Positions 1-8,879 of a stretch of DNA of 64,000 bases are shown piece by piece (position 1 is the first letter of the stretch; each line of letters opens with the position of its first letter). The DNA comes from Lysobacter sp. CFH 32150. GTDB lineage: Bacteria > Pseudomonadota > Gammaproteobacteria > Xanthomonadales > Xanthomonadaceae. Below the pieces are notes generated by a model, which worked only from the letters and a program-made list of their open reading frames with translations, had not been told where the DNA came from and searched no databases. Both the position numbers and the translations under genes were made by a program. The stretch is taken from assembly GCF_022758295.1 (NCBI RefSeq), contig NZ_JALDWJ010000008.1, positions 124,001 through 188,000 on the forward strand, read 5' to 3'.

Positions 1-1
1 G

Positions 2-1003
2 GAACTGCTGGGCGTGCGCACGCTGGGCATCGTTTTCTTCGTCTGGGTCAGCGTGTTCAACCTGTTCGCGGTGTCGGTGTTCTGGATCTTCATGACCGAC
101 ATCTGGGACGAAGCGCAGTCGCGGCGATTGTTCCCGGTGATTGCCGTCGCCGGTACGGCGGGGGCGGTAGCCGGGCCACTGCTGACGCGGAGCCTGGTCG
201 AGGTGATCGGTGTGGCGCCGTTGCTGGTGGCGTCGTCGGTGCTGCTCGGAATTGCAGTGGCGTGCGTAGTGGCGCTGGGGCGTTGGGCGCGCAAGCACAG
301 CACGCGGCGCCACGACGTGGCGCACGAGGCGGCAGTGGGCGGGAGCATGTGGGACGGCCTCAGGCAGGTTTTTGCCAATCCGTTCATGCGCGGCATGGCG
401 ATGCTGCTGTTGCTTGCCGACGGCATCGGCACGGTCTGTTATGCCCTGGTCGCCGACTACTCCAATGCAACGTTCACCGATGCCGTTGCGCGTACACGTT
501 TCGCCGCCAACGTCGATCTGGCGGCGAACCTGCTGACCGTGATTGCCCAGCTCACGCTCACGCGCTGGTTGCTGCCACGCAAGGGGCCTGGCGCGGTGCT
601 GCTGGTGTGGGCGCTCGCGGGTGCGGCGGTGTTGCTGATGGTGGTGCTTGCCGATGATCCGCACGCGCCGCTGATCGGTGCGATGCCGGCGGTGGCGATC
701 GCGTTGATCGTTAGTCGCGGCCTTGCCTACGGCATGGCGGAACCTGCACGCCACAGTCTATTCGCACAGGTGCCGCGCAACTTGCGTTACAAAGGCCAGA
801 ACGCGGTCGACACCGCGGTGTGGCGCTTCGGCGACCTGTCGATCTCGCTGGCGATGAACGCGTTGCGCAGCATCGGCGTCGTGACCGCGGGCTTTGCCGG
901 TCTCAGTGCCGTGGCGGCGGTGACCGCCGCGGCGCTGGGTTGGCGCCTGTCGAAACAAGTTGAAGGCAGTAAAGCGCCAGCGCAGCAGGCGGCCGGCGCT
1001 TGA
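2..1003 (+). CDS. MFS-type carrier, possibly nucleotide-exchanger related (5' end outside window)
   Basis: The reading frame is open to the left edge of the window, so the N-terminus is missing and about 333 residues remain. The visible part is strongly hydrophobic, with roughly eight membrane segments, short basic loops and an Ala/Val/Leu-rich composition typical of major facilitator proteins. The stretch FWIFMTDIWDEAQSRRLFP followed by a Gly/Ala-rich helix resembles the MFS-like proteins related to the Npt1/Npt2 ATP/ADP exchangers, but the substrate cannot be read from sequence. The stop codon overlaps the TTG start of the metallophosphoesterase gene in a TTGA, so the two are probably translationally coupled. 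Family placement is moderately sure; substrate unknown. Confidence 0.7.
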   Translation, partial: ELLGVRTLGIVFFVWVSVFNLFAVSVFWIFMTDIWDEAQSRRLFPVIAVAGTAGAVAGPLLTRSLVEVIGVAPLLVASSVLLGIAVACVVALGRWARKHSTRRHDVAHEAAVGGSMWDGLRQVFANPFMRGMAMLLLLADGIGTVCYALVADYSNATFTDAVARTRFAANVDLAANLLTVIAQLTLTRWLLPRKGPGAVLLVWALAGAAVLLMVVLADDPHAPLIGAMPAVAIALIVSRGLAYGMAEPARHSLFAQVPRNLRYKGQNAVDTAVWRFGDLSISLAMNALRSIGVVTAGFAGLSAVAAVTAAALGWRLSKQVEGSKAPAQQAAGA

Positions 1004-1881
1004 AACGCCGCTGGCACCGTCTGCCGCTATGGCTGCGACGCACGTTGCTTGCCGCACTGCTGATCGGCTTCGCCTGCGCGGCCTGGGGCTTCGCCTGGGA
1101 ACCACGCACGCTGGTCGAGCGCGATTACGCGCTGACCTTGCCGCGCTGGTCGACGCAATGCGAAGGGTTGCGCATCGATGTCGTCAGCGACATCCACACC
1201 GGCTCGCCGCACAACGGCGTCGACAACCTCGACCGCATCGTGCGCACGCTTGTCGCCAGTGACTCGGACGCGGTGCTGATGGCCGGCGACTACGTCATCC
1301 TCAGCGTGTTCATGGGCGAATACGTGCCGGCGGAGACTTTCGCCGAACACTTGAAGCCGCTGACGGCGCGCAAGCCGGTGTACGCGGTGTTGGGCAACCA
1401 CGACTGGTGGAAGGATGGCGCCAAGGTCCGCACCGCACTCGAATCCGCCGGCGTGGTGGTGCTGGAGAACGAGGCACGCGAGGTCGTGCTGGATGACTGC
1501 AAGCTATGGCTCGTCGGCATCGGCGATCTCTGGGAAGGCAAACCCGATGTCGCGCGCGCGTTCTCGGCCGTGACCGGCGATGCGCCCGCCTTGGCGATCA
1601 CCCACAACCCGGATCTGTTCCCGCAAGTGCCGGCGCGTGCGTCGCTGCTGATCGCAGGCCACACGCATGGCGGGCAGGTGAACCTGCCGCTGATCGGTCG
1701 CCCGGTGTTGCCGATACGCGGACGCTACGCGATCGGTGAATACATCGAGCATGGCAGCCACCTGTTCGTCACGCCCGGCATCGGCACCAGCATCTTGCCG
1801 GTGCGCTTCGGCGTGCCACCGGAGATTTCGCGGCTGACGCTGCACAGTGGAACCGCATTGCATGCTCGAGCGCCGCAGTAG
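1000..1881 (+). CDS. Membrane-anchored metallophosphoesterase (YkuE/LpxG-like)
   Basis: This 293-residue protein has a basic N-terminus and one membrane segment (about residues 11-30), followed by a calcineurin-like phosphoesterase domain. The dimetal motifs appear in order: SDIHTG near residue 63, AGDY near 91, GNHDWW near 133, and GHTHGG near 221, all intact. Relatives hydrolyse phosphodiester or pyrophosphate bonds; some act on UDP-2,3-diacylglucosamine in lipid A synthesis, but the substrate here is not determined. The start is TTG inside the stop of the preceding transporter gene (4-nt overlap), with no better in-frame start nearby. The DUF922 gene follows directly, suggesting a three-gene transcript. 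Confidence 0.85.
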   Translation: MKRRWHRLPLWLRRTLLAALLIGFACAAWGFAWEPRTLVERDYALTLPRWSTQCEGLRIDVVSDIHTGSPHNGVDNLDRIVRTLVASDSDAVLMAGDYVILSVFMGEYVPAETFAEHLKPLTARKPVYAVLGNHDWWKDGAKVRTALESAGVVVLENEAREVVLDDCKLWLVGIGDLWEGKPDVARAFSAVTGDAPALAITHNPDLFPQVPARASLLIAGHTHGGQVNLPLIGRPVLPIRGRYAIGEYIEHGSHLFVTPGIGTSILPVRFGVPPEISRLTLHSGTALHARAPQ

Positions 1882-2503
1882 AGTGAGGATTCGTAGGTAC
1901 ACATGGATGCTTGCCATGTGCCTGGCCGCAGGGGCGGCGACTGCAGTCGATGCGCCCGACGGCGCCCCCACCAAGCCACGGCTCATCGTCGAGGAATCCA
2001 CGGTCTATTACAGCGTCCGCGGGCGCAATCTCGAAGAACTGGTTTCGCAGTTGCATGTTCCCGACTCGGGTGAACTCGGACGCGAGGCGCATGGTTTGAC
2101 CCGGAGCGAGCTGCGGATCGATGGGGAACTGACCCAGACGCGACAGGGCTGCCTGATGAGCGGATATACGATCCAGCTCGTGCTGCGCATGGATCTGCCG
2201 CGCTGGGATCAAGCAATGCCGATGCCGCGGTCGCTGGCGGGTAAATGGGAGCAGATCAGCAATACGATCGTCCGGCACGAGCAACAGCACCGGCAGAATG
2301 CACTCGAAGGCGCCGTGCGGTTGCTGGAGGAGTTGTCGGCCCTCGAACCGGACCGGCGTTGTCTCCGCACGTCGCAGGCGATCCGGAGCGCTGTCCAACG
2401 CATGGAAGCGCGGCGGGACTTGCAGGATCGGCTCCTGGATGAGCGCCCGGTGCTGATTCAGTTCGGATCGCCAGCGAGCAGTCGGCGTCGTCTGCCCAGA
2501 TAA
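1862..2503 (+). CDS. Secreted DUF922 family protein (putative Zn-peptidase-like)
   Basis: About 213 residues. A basic start and a hydrophobic stretch (MLAMCLAAGAATA) form a signal peptide, so the mature protein should be periplasmic. The body matches the DUF922 layout: an early YYSVRGRNLEEL segment, a central region with a Cys in a beta-strand setting (GCLMSGYTIQLVLRMDLPRW) and a HEQQHRQ motif near residue 145 that resembles a zinc-binding HExxH helix. Activity in this family is mostly predicted, not shown. Start choice is open: ATG 1847, ATG 1862 (used here) and GTG 1883 all keep the signal peptide and none has a strong ribosome site. Confidence 0.7.
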   Translation: MLERRSRVRIRRYTWMLAMCLAAGAATAVDAPDGAPTKPRLIVEESTVYYSVRGRNLEELVSQLHVPDSGELGREAHGLTRSELRIDGELTQTRQGCLMSGYTIQLVLRMDLPRWDQAMPMPRSLAGKWEQISNTIVRHEQQHRQNALEGAVRLLEELSALEPDRRCLRTSQAIRSAVQRMEARRDLQDRLLDERPVLIQFGSPASSRRRLPR

Positions 2504-2573
2504 TTCGCATCTGACTTTGAAAGCGTAGAGATAATGCGGTTTCGTTGTACACAACTGCTACGGAGAAATCGTG

Positions 2574-2921
2574 ATGTCGACAATCGCAATCGTGCTGATC
2601 CTGCTGGTCGCGCTCCTGCACCTGTATTTCCTGGTGCTCGAGATGTTCCTGTGGACCAAGCCACTCGGCTTGAAGATCTTCCGTCTGACGCGCGAAGTGG
2701 CTGAGCAGTCGAAAGTGCTGGCCGCGAATCAGGGGCTTTACAACGGCTTCCTCGCCGCGGGGCTGGTCTGGGCAGTGGCGACGCAGCAGCGCAACGTGGC
2801 GCTGTTCTTCCTCGGTTGCGTGGTGGTCGCCGGCGTCTACGGTGCGGCAACGGTCAACCGCCGCATCTTCTTTGTGCAGGCGCTGCCGGCCTTGCTCGCG
2901 GTTGCGGCGCTGCTGGTCTAG
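2574..2921 (+). CDS. DUF1304 family small membrane protein
   Basis: A 115-residue integral membrane protein with about four hydrophobic helices, separated by a conserved-looking loop with the EMFLWTKP and ANQGLYNGFLA segments typical of DUF1304. Function unknown; members are often predicted transporters or scaffolds without evidence. GGAG at 2562-2565 fits the ATG at 2574 (8 nt spacing) better than the GTG three bases upstream. It converges on the downstream hotdog gene with a 4-nt overlap, so both stop codons share bases. Confidence 0.8.
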   Translation: MSTIAIVLILLVALLHLYFLVLEMFLWTKPLGLKIFRLTREVAEQSKVLAANQGLYNGFLAAGLVWAVATQQRNVALFFLGCVVVAGVYGAATVNRRIFFVQALPALLAVAALLV

Positions 2922-3391
2922 CGCGGGGGTTTTGGCGATACCCACATTGCGATGCGGGCGCGGAACACCGCTTCGCCAGCGGGATCGGTGACGACGACAG
3001 TGACGGGCAGGTCGTAGCCGGTTGCAGCTTCGACGATGGGGATATCCGGAGTGGCCACGCCGCGCATGGTGCCAATGGCTTTCTTGAGGTATTCGACGGT
3101 CATGCCTCTTGGAATCCAGCGCATGCTCGCGGGGATGGACGCGTCGGTCATCACGCCGGCAGTGAGTTCGGCCAGATTGCACAGTGCGATCGCGTGCACG
3201 GTGCCGAGGTGGTTGGTGACGCGGCGGCGATGGCGGATGGTCGCGCTGCAGCGGCCTGGTTCCAGCGATTCGAAGCGCGGTGTGATCGAGCCGAAGTAGG
3301 GCGCCTTGAAACAGACCGCCCGCGAGAACAGCCAATGGCCAGCAGGCCAGCGGGTGATGCGGCGGTACAGGGCGAGCACGGAACTGGCCAT
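2918..3391 (-). CDS. DUF4442 hotdog-fold protein (acyl-CoA thioesterase-like)
   Basis: A 157-residue protein of hotdog-fold length. The central helix segment (GTVHAIALCNLAELTAG) and the long final strand are characteristic of DUF4442, a relative of PaaI/YiiD thioesterases. It lies 69 bases downstream of fadE on the same strand and probably shares its transcript, so a role in releasing or editing acyl-CoA during fatty-acid turnover is plausible. The reaction has not been deduced from residues here; no catalytic residue assignment is offered. It overlaps the convergent DUF1304 gene by 4 bases. Confidence 0.75.
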   Translation of the reverse strand: MASSVLALYRRITRWPAGHWLFSRAVCFKAPYFGSITPRFESLEPGRCSATIRHRRRVTNHLGTVHAIALCNLAELTAGVMTDASIPASMRWIPRGMTVEYLKKAIGTMRGVATPDIPIVEAATGYDLPVTVVVTDPAGEAVFRARIAMWVSPKPPR

Positions 3392-3460
3392 TTGCGTCTC
3401 CGAAAAACGGACGGCGAGCCGAAGCCCGCCGTCATTGGTGTCGTCAGGATCGTGTCGCGA

Positions 3461-5929
3461 TCACGCCGCCGCGCGCGCGTCAGCCTGCTCGCGCGTGTAC
3501 GGGGCTGCGCGCAACTCGGCGCTGTCGAAATCGTCGACGCTGATCGCATCGATCGTCATCTCGCGCAATGTTTCCAGCTGCTTGCGCTCGTCCGCGGTGA
3601 TCCAGCCTTCGCGCACGCCTTCGTCCAGTTGCGAGCTGAAATCCAATGCTTCGATGTCGTGCTGCTTCAGCGCCTTGAGGAACTTGCGCTCCACCGGTTC
3701 GGCGAGGATCACGGCCTGCAGGTAGCTGTTGATGCGGCCAGCCGGATTGTTGGCACAGGGCGTGAGGAAGGTGCCTTCGCCGAGACGGTCGCGGGCTTCG
3801 TTCGGCGACATCAGCAAGGACGCGACGCGATGGCCGAGGCGATCGCTCGGTGCCTGTGCGCGGCGGCCCAGCGGGAAGATCAGCGTCCACAGCAGCCAGC
3901 CGACCGGGCGGATCGGGAAGTTGCGCAGTGCGCCCGACAACGCCAATTCGATCTTGTGCACGGCATCGTGGAAGGCCCAGGCCAGCAACGGCTGGTCGGC
4001 GACCGGACGGCCCTGGTCTTCGTAGCGCTTGAGCATGCTGCTGGTGATGTAGAGCTGGCTCAGCACATCGCCCAGCCGACCCGACAGCAATTCCTTGAAC
4101 TTGAGCTTGCCGCCAAGCAGCAGCATCGAAACGTCCGCTGCCAACGCCAGCGCCGCCGAATAGCGGTTGAGCTTGCGGTAGAAGCGGCGCGTGTAGTCGT
4201 CGCCGGGCGCCTTGCCGAACTTCGCGAATGTCAGCCCGTACCACAGCGAGCGCACCGCATTGGACACCGCAAAACCGATGTGGTTGAACAGCGCATCGTC
4301 GAACTCGCGCAGGCCCTGCTCGCGATCGGGCAGCGTCGCCGCCCTCATTTCCTTGAGCACCCAGGGATGGCACAGGATCGCCCCCTGGCCAAAGATCATC
4401 AGCGAGCGCGTCATGATGTTGGCGCCCTCGACGGTGATCATGATCGGCGAGGCCTGCCAACTGCGACCGAGATAGTTCTTCGGCCCGAGGATGATGCCCT
4501 TGCCGCCGTGGATATCCATGGCGTCCTGGCAGACGGCACGCGCCATCTCCGTGCAGTGGTATTTGGCGATGGTGGAGGGCACCGCCGGGTTTTCGCCACG
4601 GGCAACCGCAGCAGCCGTTGCCTGCGACAGCGCACTGATCGCGTAGGCGTTGCCGCCGATGCGCGCCAGCGCTTCTTCGACACCTTCGAAACGACCCACC
4701 GACAAGCCGAACTGCTTGCGGATGCGCGCATACGCACCCGTCACGACCGCGGCGAACTTGGCGCCACCACTACCGGTGGAGGGTAGCGTGATGCAGCGGC
4801 CGATCGACAGGCATTCGACCAGCATCTGCCAACCCTTGCCGGCGTAGGCTTCGCCGCCGATCAACTGGCTGAGCGGGATGAAGACTTCCTTGCCATGGAT
4901 CGGGCCGTTCTGGAACGGCGAGTTGAGTGGGAAGTGGCGACGGCCGACTTCAACGCCCTGCGTGTCGTGCGGCAACAAGGCGAGGGTAATGCCGATGTCC
5001 TTCTTGTCGCCGATCAGGCCTTCCGGGTCGTACATGCGGAACGCCAAACCGATCAGCGTCGCGACCGGCGCCAGGGTGATGTAGCGCTTGTCGAAGGTCA
5101 GCTTGACGCCGACCACGCGCGCGCCGTTCCAGTCGCCCATGGTGACGATGCCGAAGTCGGGGATCGACGTCGCATCGGAGCCGGCCCAGGGTCCGGTCAG
5201 GCCGAAGCAGGGCACTTCACGGCCGTCGGCCAGGCGCGGCAGGTAGTACTTCTTCTGGTCGTCGGTGCCGTAGTGCATCAGCAGCTCGCCCGGGCCGAGT
5301 GAGTTCGGCACGCCGACGGTGGAGCTGACCACGGTCGACACCGTCGCGAGCTTCTGGATCACCTTGTGGTTGGCCAGCGCAGTGAAGCCAAGGCCGCCAA
5401 ATTCCTTCGGGATGTTGAGGCCGAAGAATTTGTTGCGCTTGATGAAGTCCCACAGCTCAGGAGGCAAGTCGGCCAGGACGTGGGTGATCTCCCAGTCGTT
5501 GGTCATCCGGCACAACTCTTCGCACGGGCCGTCGAGGAAAGCCTGTTCCTCGGCACTGAGTTCCGGCTTGGGCTGCGACAGCAACTCGTTCCAGTCGGGC
5601 TTGCCCGAGAACAGCTCGCCTTCGAAACCGACCGTGCCGGCTTCCAGCGCAGTGCGCTCGGTCTCCGATAGCGGCGGCAGGATCTTGGTGTAGAAGCCGA
5701 GCAACGGCTTGGTGACGTAAGGGATACGGATCTGCGGCACCAGCAGCGGCACTGCGATCAACGCGACGATCAGCGCGGCAATGATGTTGGCGGTCGCATT
5801 GGCGCCCAGCAGCGAGCACAGGACGATGGCGGCCGCGCTGAGCGCGACCCACACCGGCAGGCGCAGGCGGTGGTAGGCGGCGATCGCGCCGACCAGCAGA
5901 AGGATGAGGAAGGGGGCGACGACGTTCAT
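3461..5929 (-). CDS. fadE: Long-form acyl-CoA dehydrogenase FadE
   Basis: 822 residues, the size of gammaproteobacterial FadE rather than the 380-residue short-form enzymes. The first 60 residues hold two hydrophobic segments (membrane anchor), then an N-terminal helical domain (FFGLNIPKEFGGLGF), the flavin-binding middle domain (CFGLTGPWAGSDATS) and a C-terminal dehydrogenase domain with MDIHGGKGIILGPKNYLGR, followed by the DUF1974-like tail seen in E. coli FadE. It catalyses the first oxidation step of beta-oxidation. The TetR gene at 6129 is divergent across a 199-bp spacer containing operator-like repeats, so fatty-acid or acyl-CoA control is likely. The hotdog gene follows. Confidence 0.93.
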   Translation of the reverse strand: MNVVAPFLILLLVGAIAAYHRLRLPVWVALSAAAIVLCSLLGANATANIIAALIVALIAVPLLVPQIRIPYVTKPLLGFYTKILPPLSETERTALEAGTVGFEGELFSGKPDWNELLSQPKPELSAEEQAFLDGPCEELCRMTNDWEITHVLADLPPELWDFIKRNKFFGLNIPKEFGGLGFTALANHKVIQKLATVSTVVSSTVGVPNSLGPGELLMHYGTDDQKKYYLPRLADGREVPCFGLTGPWAGSDATSIPDFGIVTMGDWNGARVVGVKLTFDKRYITLAPVATLIGLAFRMYDPEGLIGDKKDIGITLALLPHDTQGVEVGRRHFPLNSPFQNGPIHGKEVFIPLSQLIGGEAYAGKGWQMLVECLSIGRCITLPSTGSGGAKFAAVVTGAYARIRKQFGLSVGRFEGVEEALARIGGNAYAISALSQATAAAVARGENPAVPSTIAKYHCTEMARAVCQDAMDIHGGKGIILGPKNYLGRSWQASPIMITVEGANIMTRSLMIFGQGAILCHPWVLKEMRAATLPDREQGLREFDDALFNHIGFAVSNAVRSLWYGLTFAKFGKAPGDDYTRRFYRKLNRYSAALALAADVSMLLLGGKLKFKELLSGRLGDVLSQLYITSSMLKRYEDQGRPVADQPLLAWAFHDAVHKIELALSGALRNFPIRPVGWLLWTLIFPLGRRAQAPSDRLGHRVASLLMSPNEARDRLGEGTFLTPCANNPAGRINSYLQAVILAEPVERKFLKALKQHDIEALDFSSQLDEGVREGWITADERKQLETLREMTIDAISVDDFDSAELRAAPYTREQADARAAA

Positions 5930-5991
5930 TGGGGGGCTCGGGTAGGCGACAGCGTAGTTATTAATAAGGTGTTTGCCCGGCGAATGCGCGG

Positions 5992-6034
5992 TTCAAACGC
6001 TAAATTCAAACGCATGACATACGGCTGAGTATGT
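5992..6034. promoter_or_regulatory. Candidate TetR operators between fadE and tetR
   Basis: The divergent spacer holds two direct copies of TTCAAACGC (5992-6000 and 6005-6013) and then an inverted repeat ACATAC-6 nt-GTATGT (6017-6034). TTCAAACG half-sites resemble those of PsrA-type fatty-acid regulators of the TetR family, although here they are directly repeated. The inverted repeat alone is a reasonable TetR-type dyad. Whether the neighbouring TetR protein binds either is inference. Confidence 0.4.
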
Positions 6035-6128
6035 TTAGTGGCCGAGGTCACTGTCAACTGTTGGCGATCAGTCCGGTTGCCGACCTGCGTACTGACCCAG
6101 CCACCACCGTACGGTTACAATCCCAAGC

Positions 6129-6716
6129 ATGAACCTTCCTGCCCACAAGCAAGAACGGGTCGGCCGCCTCAGTGCCGACGACTGGGCGCAAGCCGCCCTC
6201 GATCTGATCGCCGAGCAGGGCGTCGCCGCGGTCGCGGTCGAACCCTTGGCCCGGCGCCTTGGCGTCACCAAGGGCAGCTTCTACTGGCACTTCCCCTCCC
6301 GCGACGCCTTGTTGATCGCAGCGCTCGAACGCTGGGAGAAGGTCGAGCAGGAAACCGTGTTCGGCCCGCTTGAAGCGATCGCCGATCCACGCGAGCGCCT
6401 GCGCGCGCTGGTCACCGTGGTCGCGCATGAGAACCGCTTGCCGATCATCTATTCCGAACTGGTCAAGGCGCTGGATCACCCGGCAGTGCAGCCGGTGATC
6501 GGCCGCGTGTCCGACCGCCGCCTGAACTACCTGACGGAAGCCTTCCGCCAGACCGGCCTGTCGCCCACCGACGCCCGTCACCGTGCACGCCTGCTCTACA
6601 CGTCCTACGTCGGCTACCTGCAGCTTTATCTGCAGCTGCACCAGACGCGCCCCCAACACGACGAGTACGAGGCCTACATCGAGCACATGATGGCCACGCT
6701 GATTCCGAAAGCCTGA
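6129..6716 (+). CDS. TetR/AcrR family transcriptional regulator
   Basis: 195 residues with an N-terminal helix-turn-helix (about residues 16-62; LARRLGVTKGSFYWHFPSRDAL is the recognition region) and an all-helical ligand domain. It is divergently oriented from fadE, the classical arrangement for an autoregulated repressor of the neighbouring operon, and also sits upstream of pckG. An acyl-CoA ligand would fit, but the ligand domain gives no direct clue. The ATG at 6129 lies in a region without a strong Shine-Dalgarno. Confidence 0.88.
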   Translation: MNLPAHKQERVGRLSADDWAQAALDLIAEQGVAAVAVEPLARRLGVTKGSFYWHFPSRDALLIAALERWEKVEQETVFGPLEAIADPRERLRALVTVVAHENRLPIIYSELVKALDHPAVQPVIGRVSDRRLNYLTEAFRQTGLSPTDARHRARLLYTSYVGYLQLYLQLHQTRPQHDEYEAYIEHMMATLIPKA

Positions 6717-6811
6717 TTCCGAAGCTCGGCTCTGAAAAATCCGGCCCTTAAGACCCGGTGCCGATCCGACCTGAAAATTTGAACCTTGAATTGCGGCCGG
6801 AGGCCGATGCA

Positions 6812-8599
6812 GTGAACGCACTTTCCAAAGATGTAATCCCCTCCGGTACCAAACGCAGCTCGCTTGCCGCGCTCAACGACTGGGTTGCCGAAGTCGCTGC
6901 GCTGACCCAGCCCGACGCCATACATTGGTGCGACGGCGGCGATGCCGAATACGCCGCCCTGATTGCCCAGATGCAGGCTGACGGCACGCTGATCAAGCTC
7001 AACGAGCAGACCCATCCGAACAGCTGGCTGCACCGCTCGCATCCAGACGACGTCGCGCGCGTCGAGCACCTGACCTTCGTCTGCACCACCGACAAGGAAG
7101 ACGCCGGCCCGAACAACCACTGGATGTCGCCGGCCGACGGTCACAAGCAGATGGATGAACTGTTCGCCGGCTGCATGCGTGGTCGGACGATGTATGTGAT
7201 CCCGTACTGCATGGGCCCGATCGATTCACCGCTGGCGCGTTGCGGCGTGGAGATCACCGATTCGGCATACGTCGTTGCCAACATGCGCATCATGACCCGC
7301 ATGGGCGCGGCGGCACTGGCGCGGATCGAACGTGAAGGCTCGTTCGTCAAAGGCCTGCATTCCATTGGCGAACTCGATCCGAACCGTCGCTACATCATGC
7401 ATTTCCCCGAGGAGCTGGCGATCAAGTCGTACGGTTCCGGCTACGGCGGCAACGCGCTGCTCGGCAAGAAGTGCCACGCGCTGCGCATCGCTTCGCACCA
7501 GGCGCGCAACGAAGGCTGGCTGGCCGAACACATGCTGATCCTCGGCCTCGAGAATCCGCAGGGCGAGACGCATTACATCGCCGCCGCGTTCCCCAGCGCC
7601 TGCGGCAAGACCAACCTCGCGATGCTGATCCCGCCGGAAGGCTATCGCCGCGACGGCTGGAAGGTGTGGACGATCGGCGACGACATCTGCTGGATGCGTC
7701 CAGGCGCGGATGGCCGTTTGTATGCGATCAATCCGGAAGCCGGGTTCTTCGGCGTAGCGCCGGGCACGTCGGAGAAGTCGAATCCGAACGCGCTCGCCTC
7801 GATCCAGCACGACACCATCTTCACCAATGTCGGCGTCACCGCCGACAACCAACCGTGGTGGGAAGGTCTCGATCACGGTACGCCAGTCAAGGACTGGCAG
7901 GGTCGCGATTACGCTCCGGGCAATGGTCCCGCTGCGCATCCGAACTCACGCTTCACCGTCAGCGCGAAGCAGTGCCCGTCGTATTCGCCGAAAGCCGAAG
8001 ACGCACAAGGCGTGCCGATTTCCGCGATTGTGTTCGGCGGTCGTCGCGCATCGCTGGTGCCGCTGGTATTCGAGGCGCGTGATTGGACGCACGGCGTGCT
8101 CGTCGGTGCAGCGATGGGTTCCGAGACCACGGCGGCCGCAACTGGCGCCGTTGGCGTGATGCGTCGCGACCCGATGGCCATGAAGCCGTTCTGTGGCTAC
8201 AACTTCGCCGACTACTTCAGCCACTGGTTGTCGTTCGACAAGCCGGGCGCGAAGCTGCCGAAGATCTTCCACGTCAACTGGTTCCGCAAAGGCGACGACG
8301 GCAAGTTCCTGTGGCCAGGCTTCGGCGACAACCTGCGCGTGCTCGAGTGGATGATCAAACGCGTCAAGGGCGAAGTCGACGCCATCGACACCCCGGTCGG
8401 CGCCTTGCCGAAGGCCGAGCACATCAACCTCGACGGCATCGACCTGTCGGACGAAGCTCGCACCAAACTATTTGGATTCGACCGTAACGGTTGGCGTGCG
8501 GAATTCGCGAGCCTGGAAGAGTTCCTGGGTGAGTTTGGGGATCGTGCCCCACACGCGCTGAAAGTCGAACAGCAGCGGATTGCCGCTCAGCTGGACTGA
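6812..8599 (+). CDS. pckG: Phosphoenolpyruvate carboxykinase (GTP)
   Basis: 595 residues, the usual length of GTP-dependent PEPCK. It converts oxaloacetate and GTP to PEP, CO2 and GDP, the entry step of gluconeogenesis. Recognisable parts are HPNSWLHRSHPDDVARVE near the N-terminus, the YCMGPIDSPLARCGVE segment, the kinase P-loop FPSACGKTNLAM near residue 260, and the C-terminal FCGYNFADYFSHWL. GTG at 6812 is preferred over GTG at 6758 because GGAGG at 6799-6803 is ideally spaced (8 nt) and the extra 18 residues look unlike the family. Next to fadE and a TetR gene it fits growth on fatty acids. A strong hairpin follows. Confidence 0.95.
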   Translation: MNALSKDVIPSGTKRSSLAALNDWVAEVAALTQPDAIHWCDGGDAEYAALIAQMQADGTLIKLNEQTHPNSWLHRSHPDDVARVEHLTFVCTTDKEDAGPNNHWMSPADGHKQMDELFAGCMRGRTMYVIPYCMGPIDSPLARCGVEITDSAYVVANMRIMTRMGAAALARIEREGSFVKGLHSIGELDPNRRYIMHFPEELAIKSYGSGYGGNALLGKKCHALRIASHQARNEGWLAEHMLILGLENPQGETHYIAAAFPSACGKTNLAMLIPPEGYRRDGWKVWTIGDDICWMRPGADGRLYAINPEAGFFGVAPGTSEKSNPNALASIQHDTIFTNVGVTADNQPWWEGLDHGTPVKDWQGRDYAPGNGPAAHPNSRFTVSAKQCPSYSPKAEDAQGVPISAIVFGGRRASLVPLVFEARDWTHGVLVGAAMGSETTAAATGAVGVMRRDPMAMKPFCGYNFADYFSHWLSFDKPGAKLPKIFHVNWFRKGDDGKFLWPGFGDNLRVLEWMIKRVKGEVDAIDTPVGALPKAEHINLDGIDLSDEARTKLFGFDRNGWRAEFASLEEFLGEFGDRAPHALKVEQQRIAAQLD

Positions 8600-8620
8600 C
8601 CGCTAAACATCACGCCTTCA

Positions 8621-8676
8621 CGGCATCGGTTGCTGCGCTGCAGCAATCGATGCTGCGCCGTGCGCGCGCGCTTTTT
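8621..8676 (+). terminator. Hairpin after pckG, probable terminator
   Basis: A long near-perfect inverted repeat (8621-8636 with 8640-8655, loop of three bases, two G-T pairs) lies 22 bases after the pckG stop. A run of five T (8672-8676) follows only after a GC-rich stretch, so it is not a textbook intrinsic terminator; the hairpin itself is unmistakable. Confidence 0.5.
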
Positions 8677-8777
8677 AAAGAACTAATTAAAAACAATAAC
8701 TTATCAGGCCAGGTAGCGTTTCATGCATTGAGCGAGGGCCGGATTCGGGGGCCGTTTGTGAACGCTGCACGAATAAG

Positions 8778-8807
8778 TTGTTAAGGAATTGTTTAGTGTT
8801 CTATAGT
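8778..8807 (+). promoter_or_regulatory. Promoter of first TonB-dependent receptor gene
   Basis: TTGTTA (8778-8783), an 18-bp spacer and TATAGT (8802-8807) form a sigma-70-like promoter in an AT-rich intergenic stretch. The same two hexamers with the same spacing occur upstream of the paralogue at 14091, with much of the spacer also shared (TGTTC before the -10). The leader is about 65 nt to a strong Shine-Dalgarno (AGGGGGG, 8864-8870). Confidence 0.65.
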
Positions 8808-8879
8808 CCAAACGTCACGCCTGCACGGGTCTGACATTTGAAACTTATTTCGATCCAATCCCTAGGGGGGATTCACACA

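Noticed and set aside
2816-4786. 656-codon plus-strand frame over fadE
   Set aside because: Overlaps fadE and the hotdog gene in antisense; Arg/Ala/Gly-rich with no recognisable domain.
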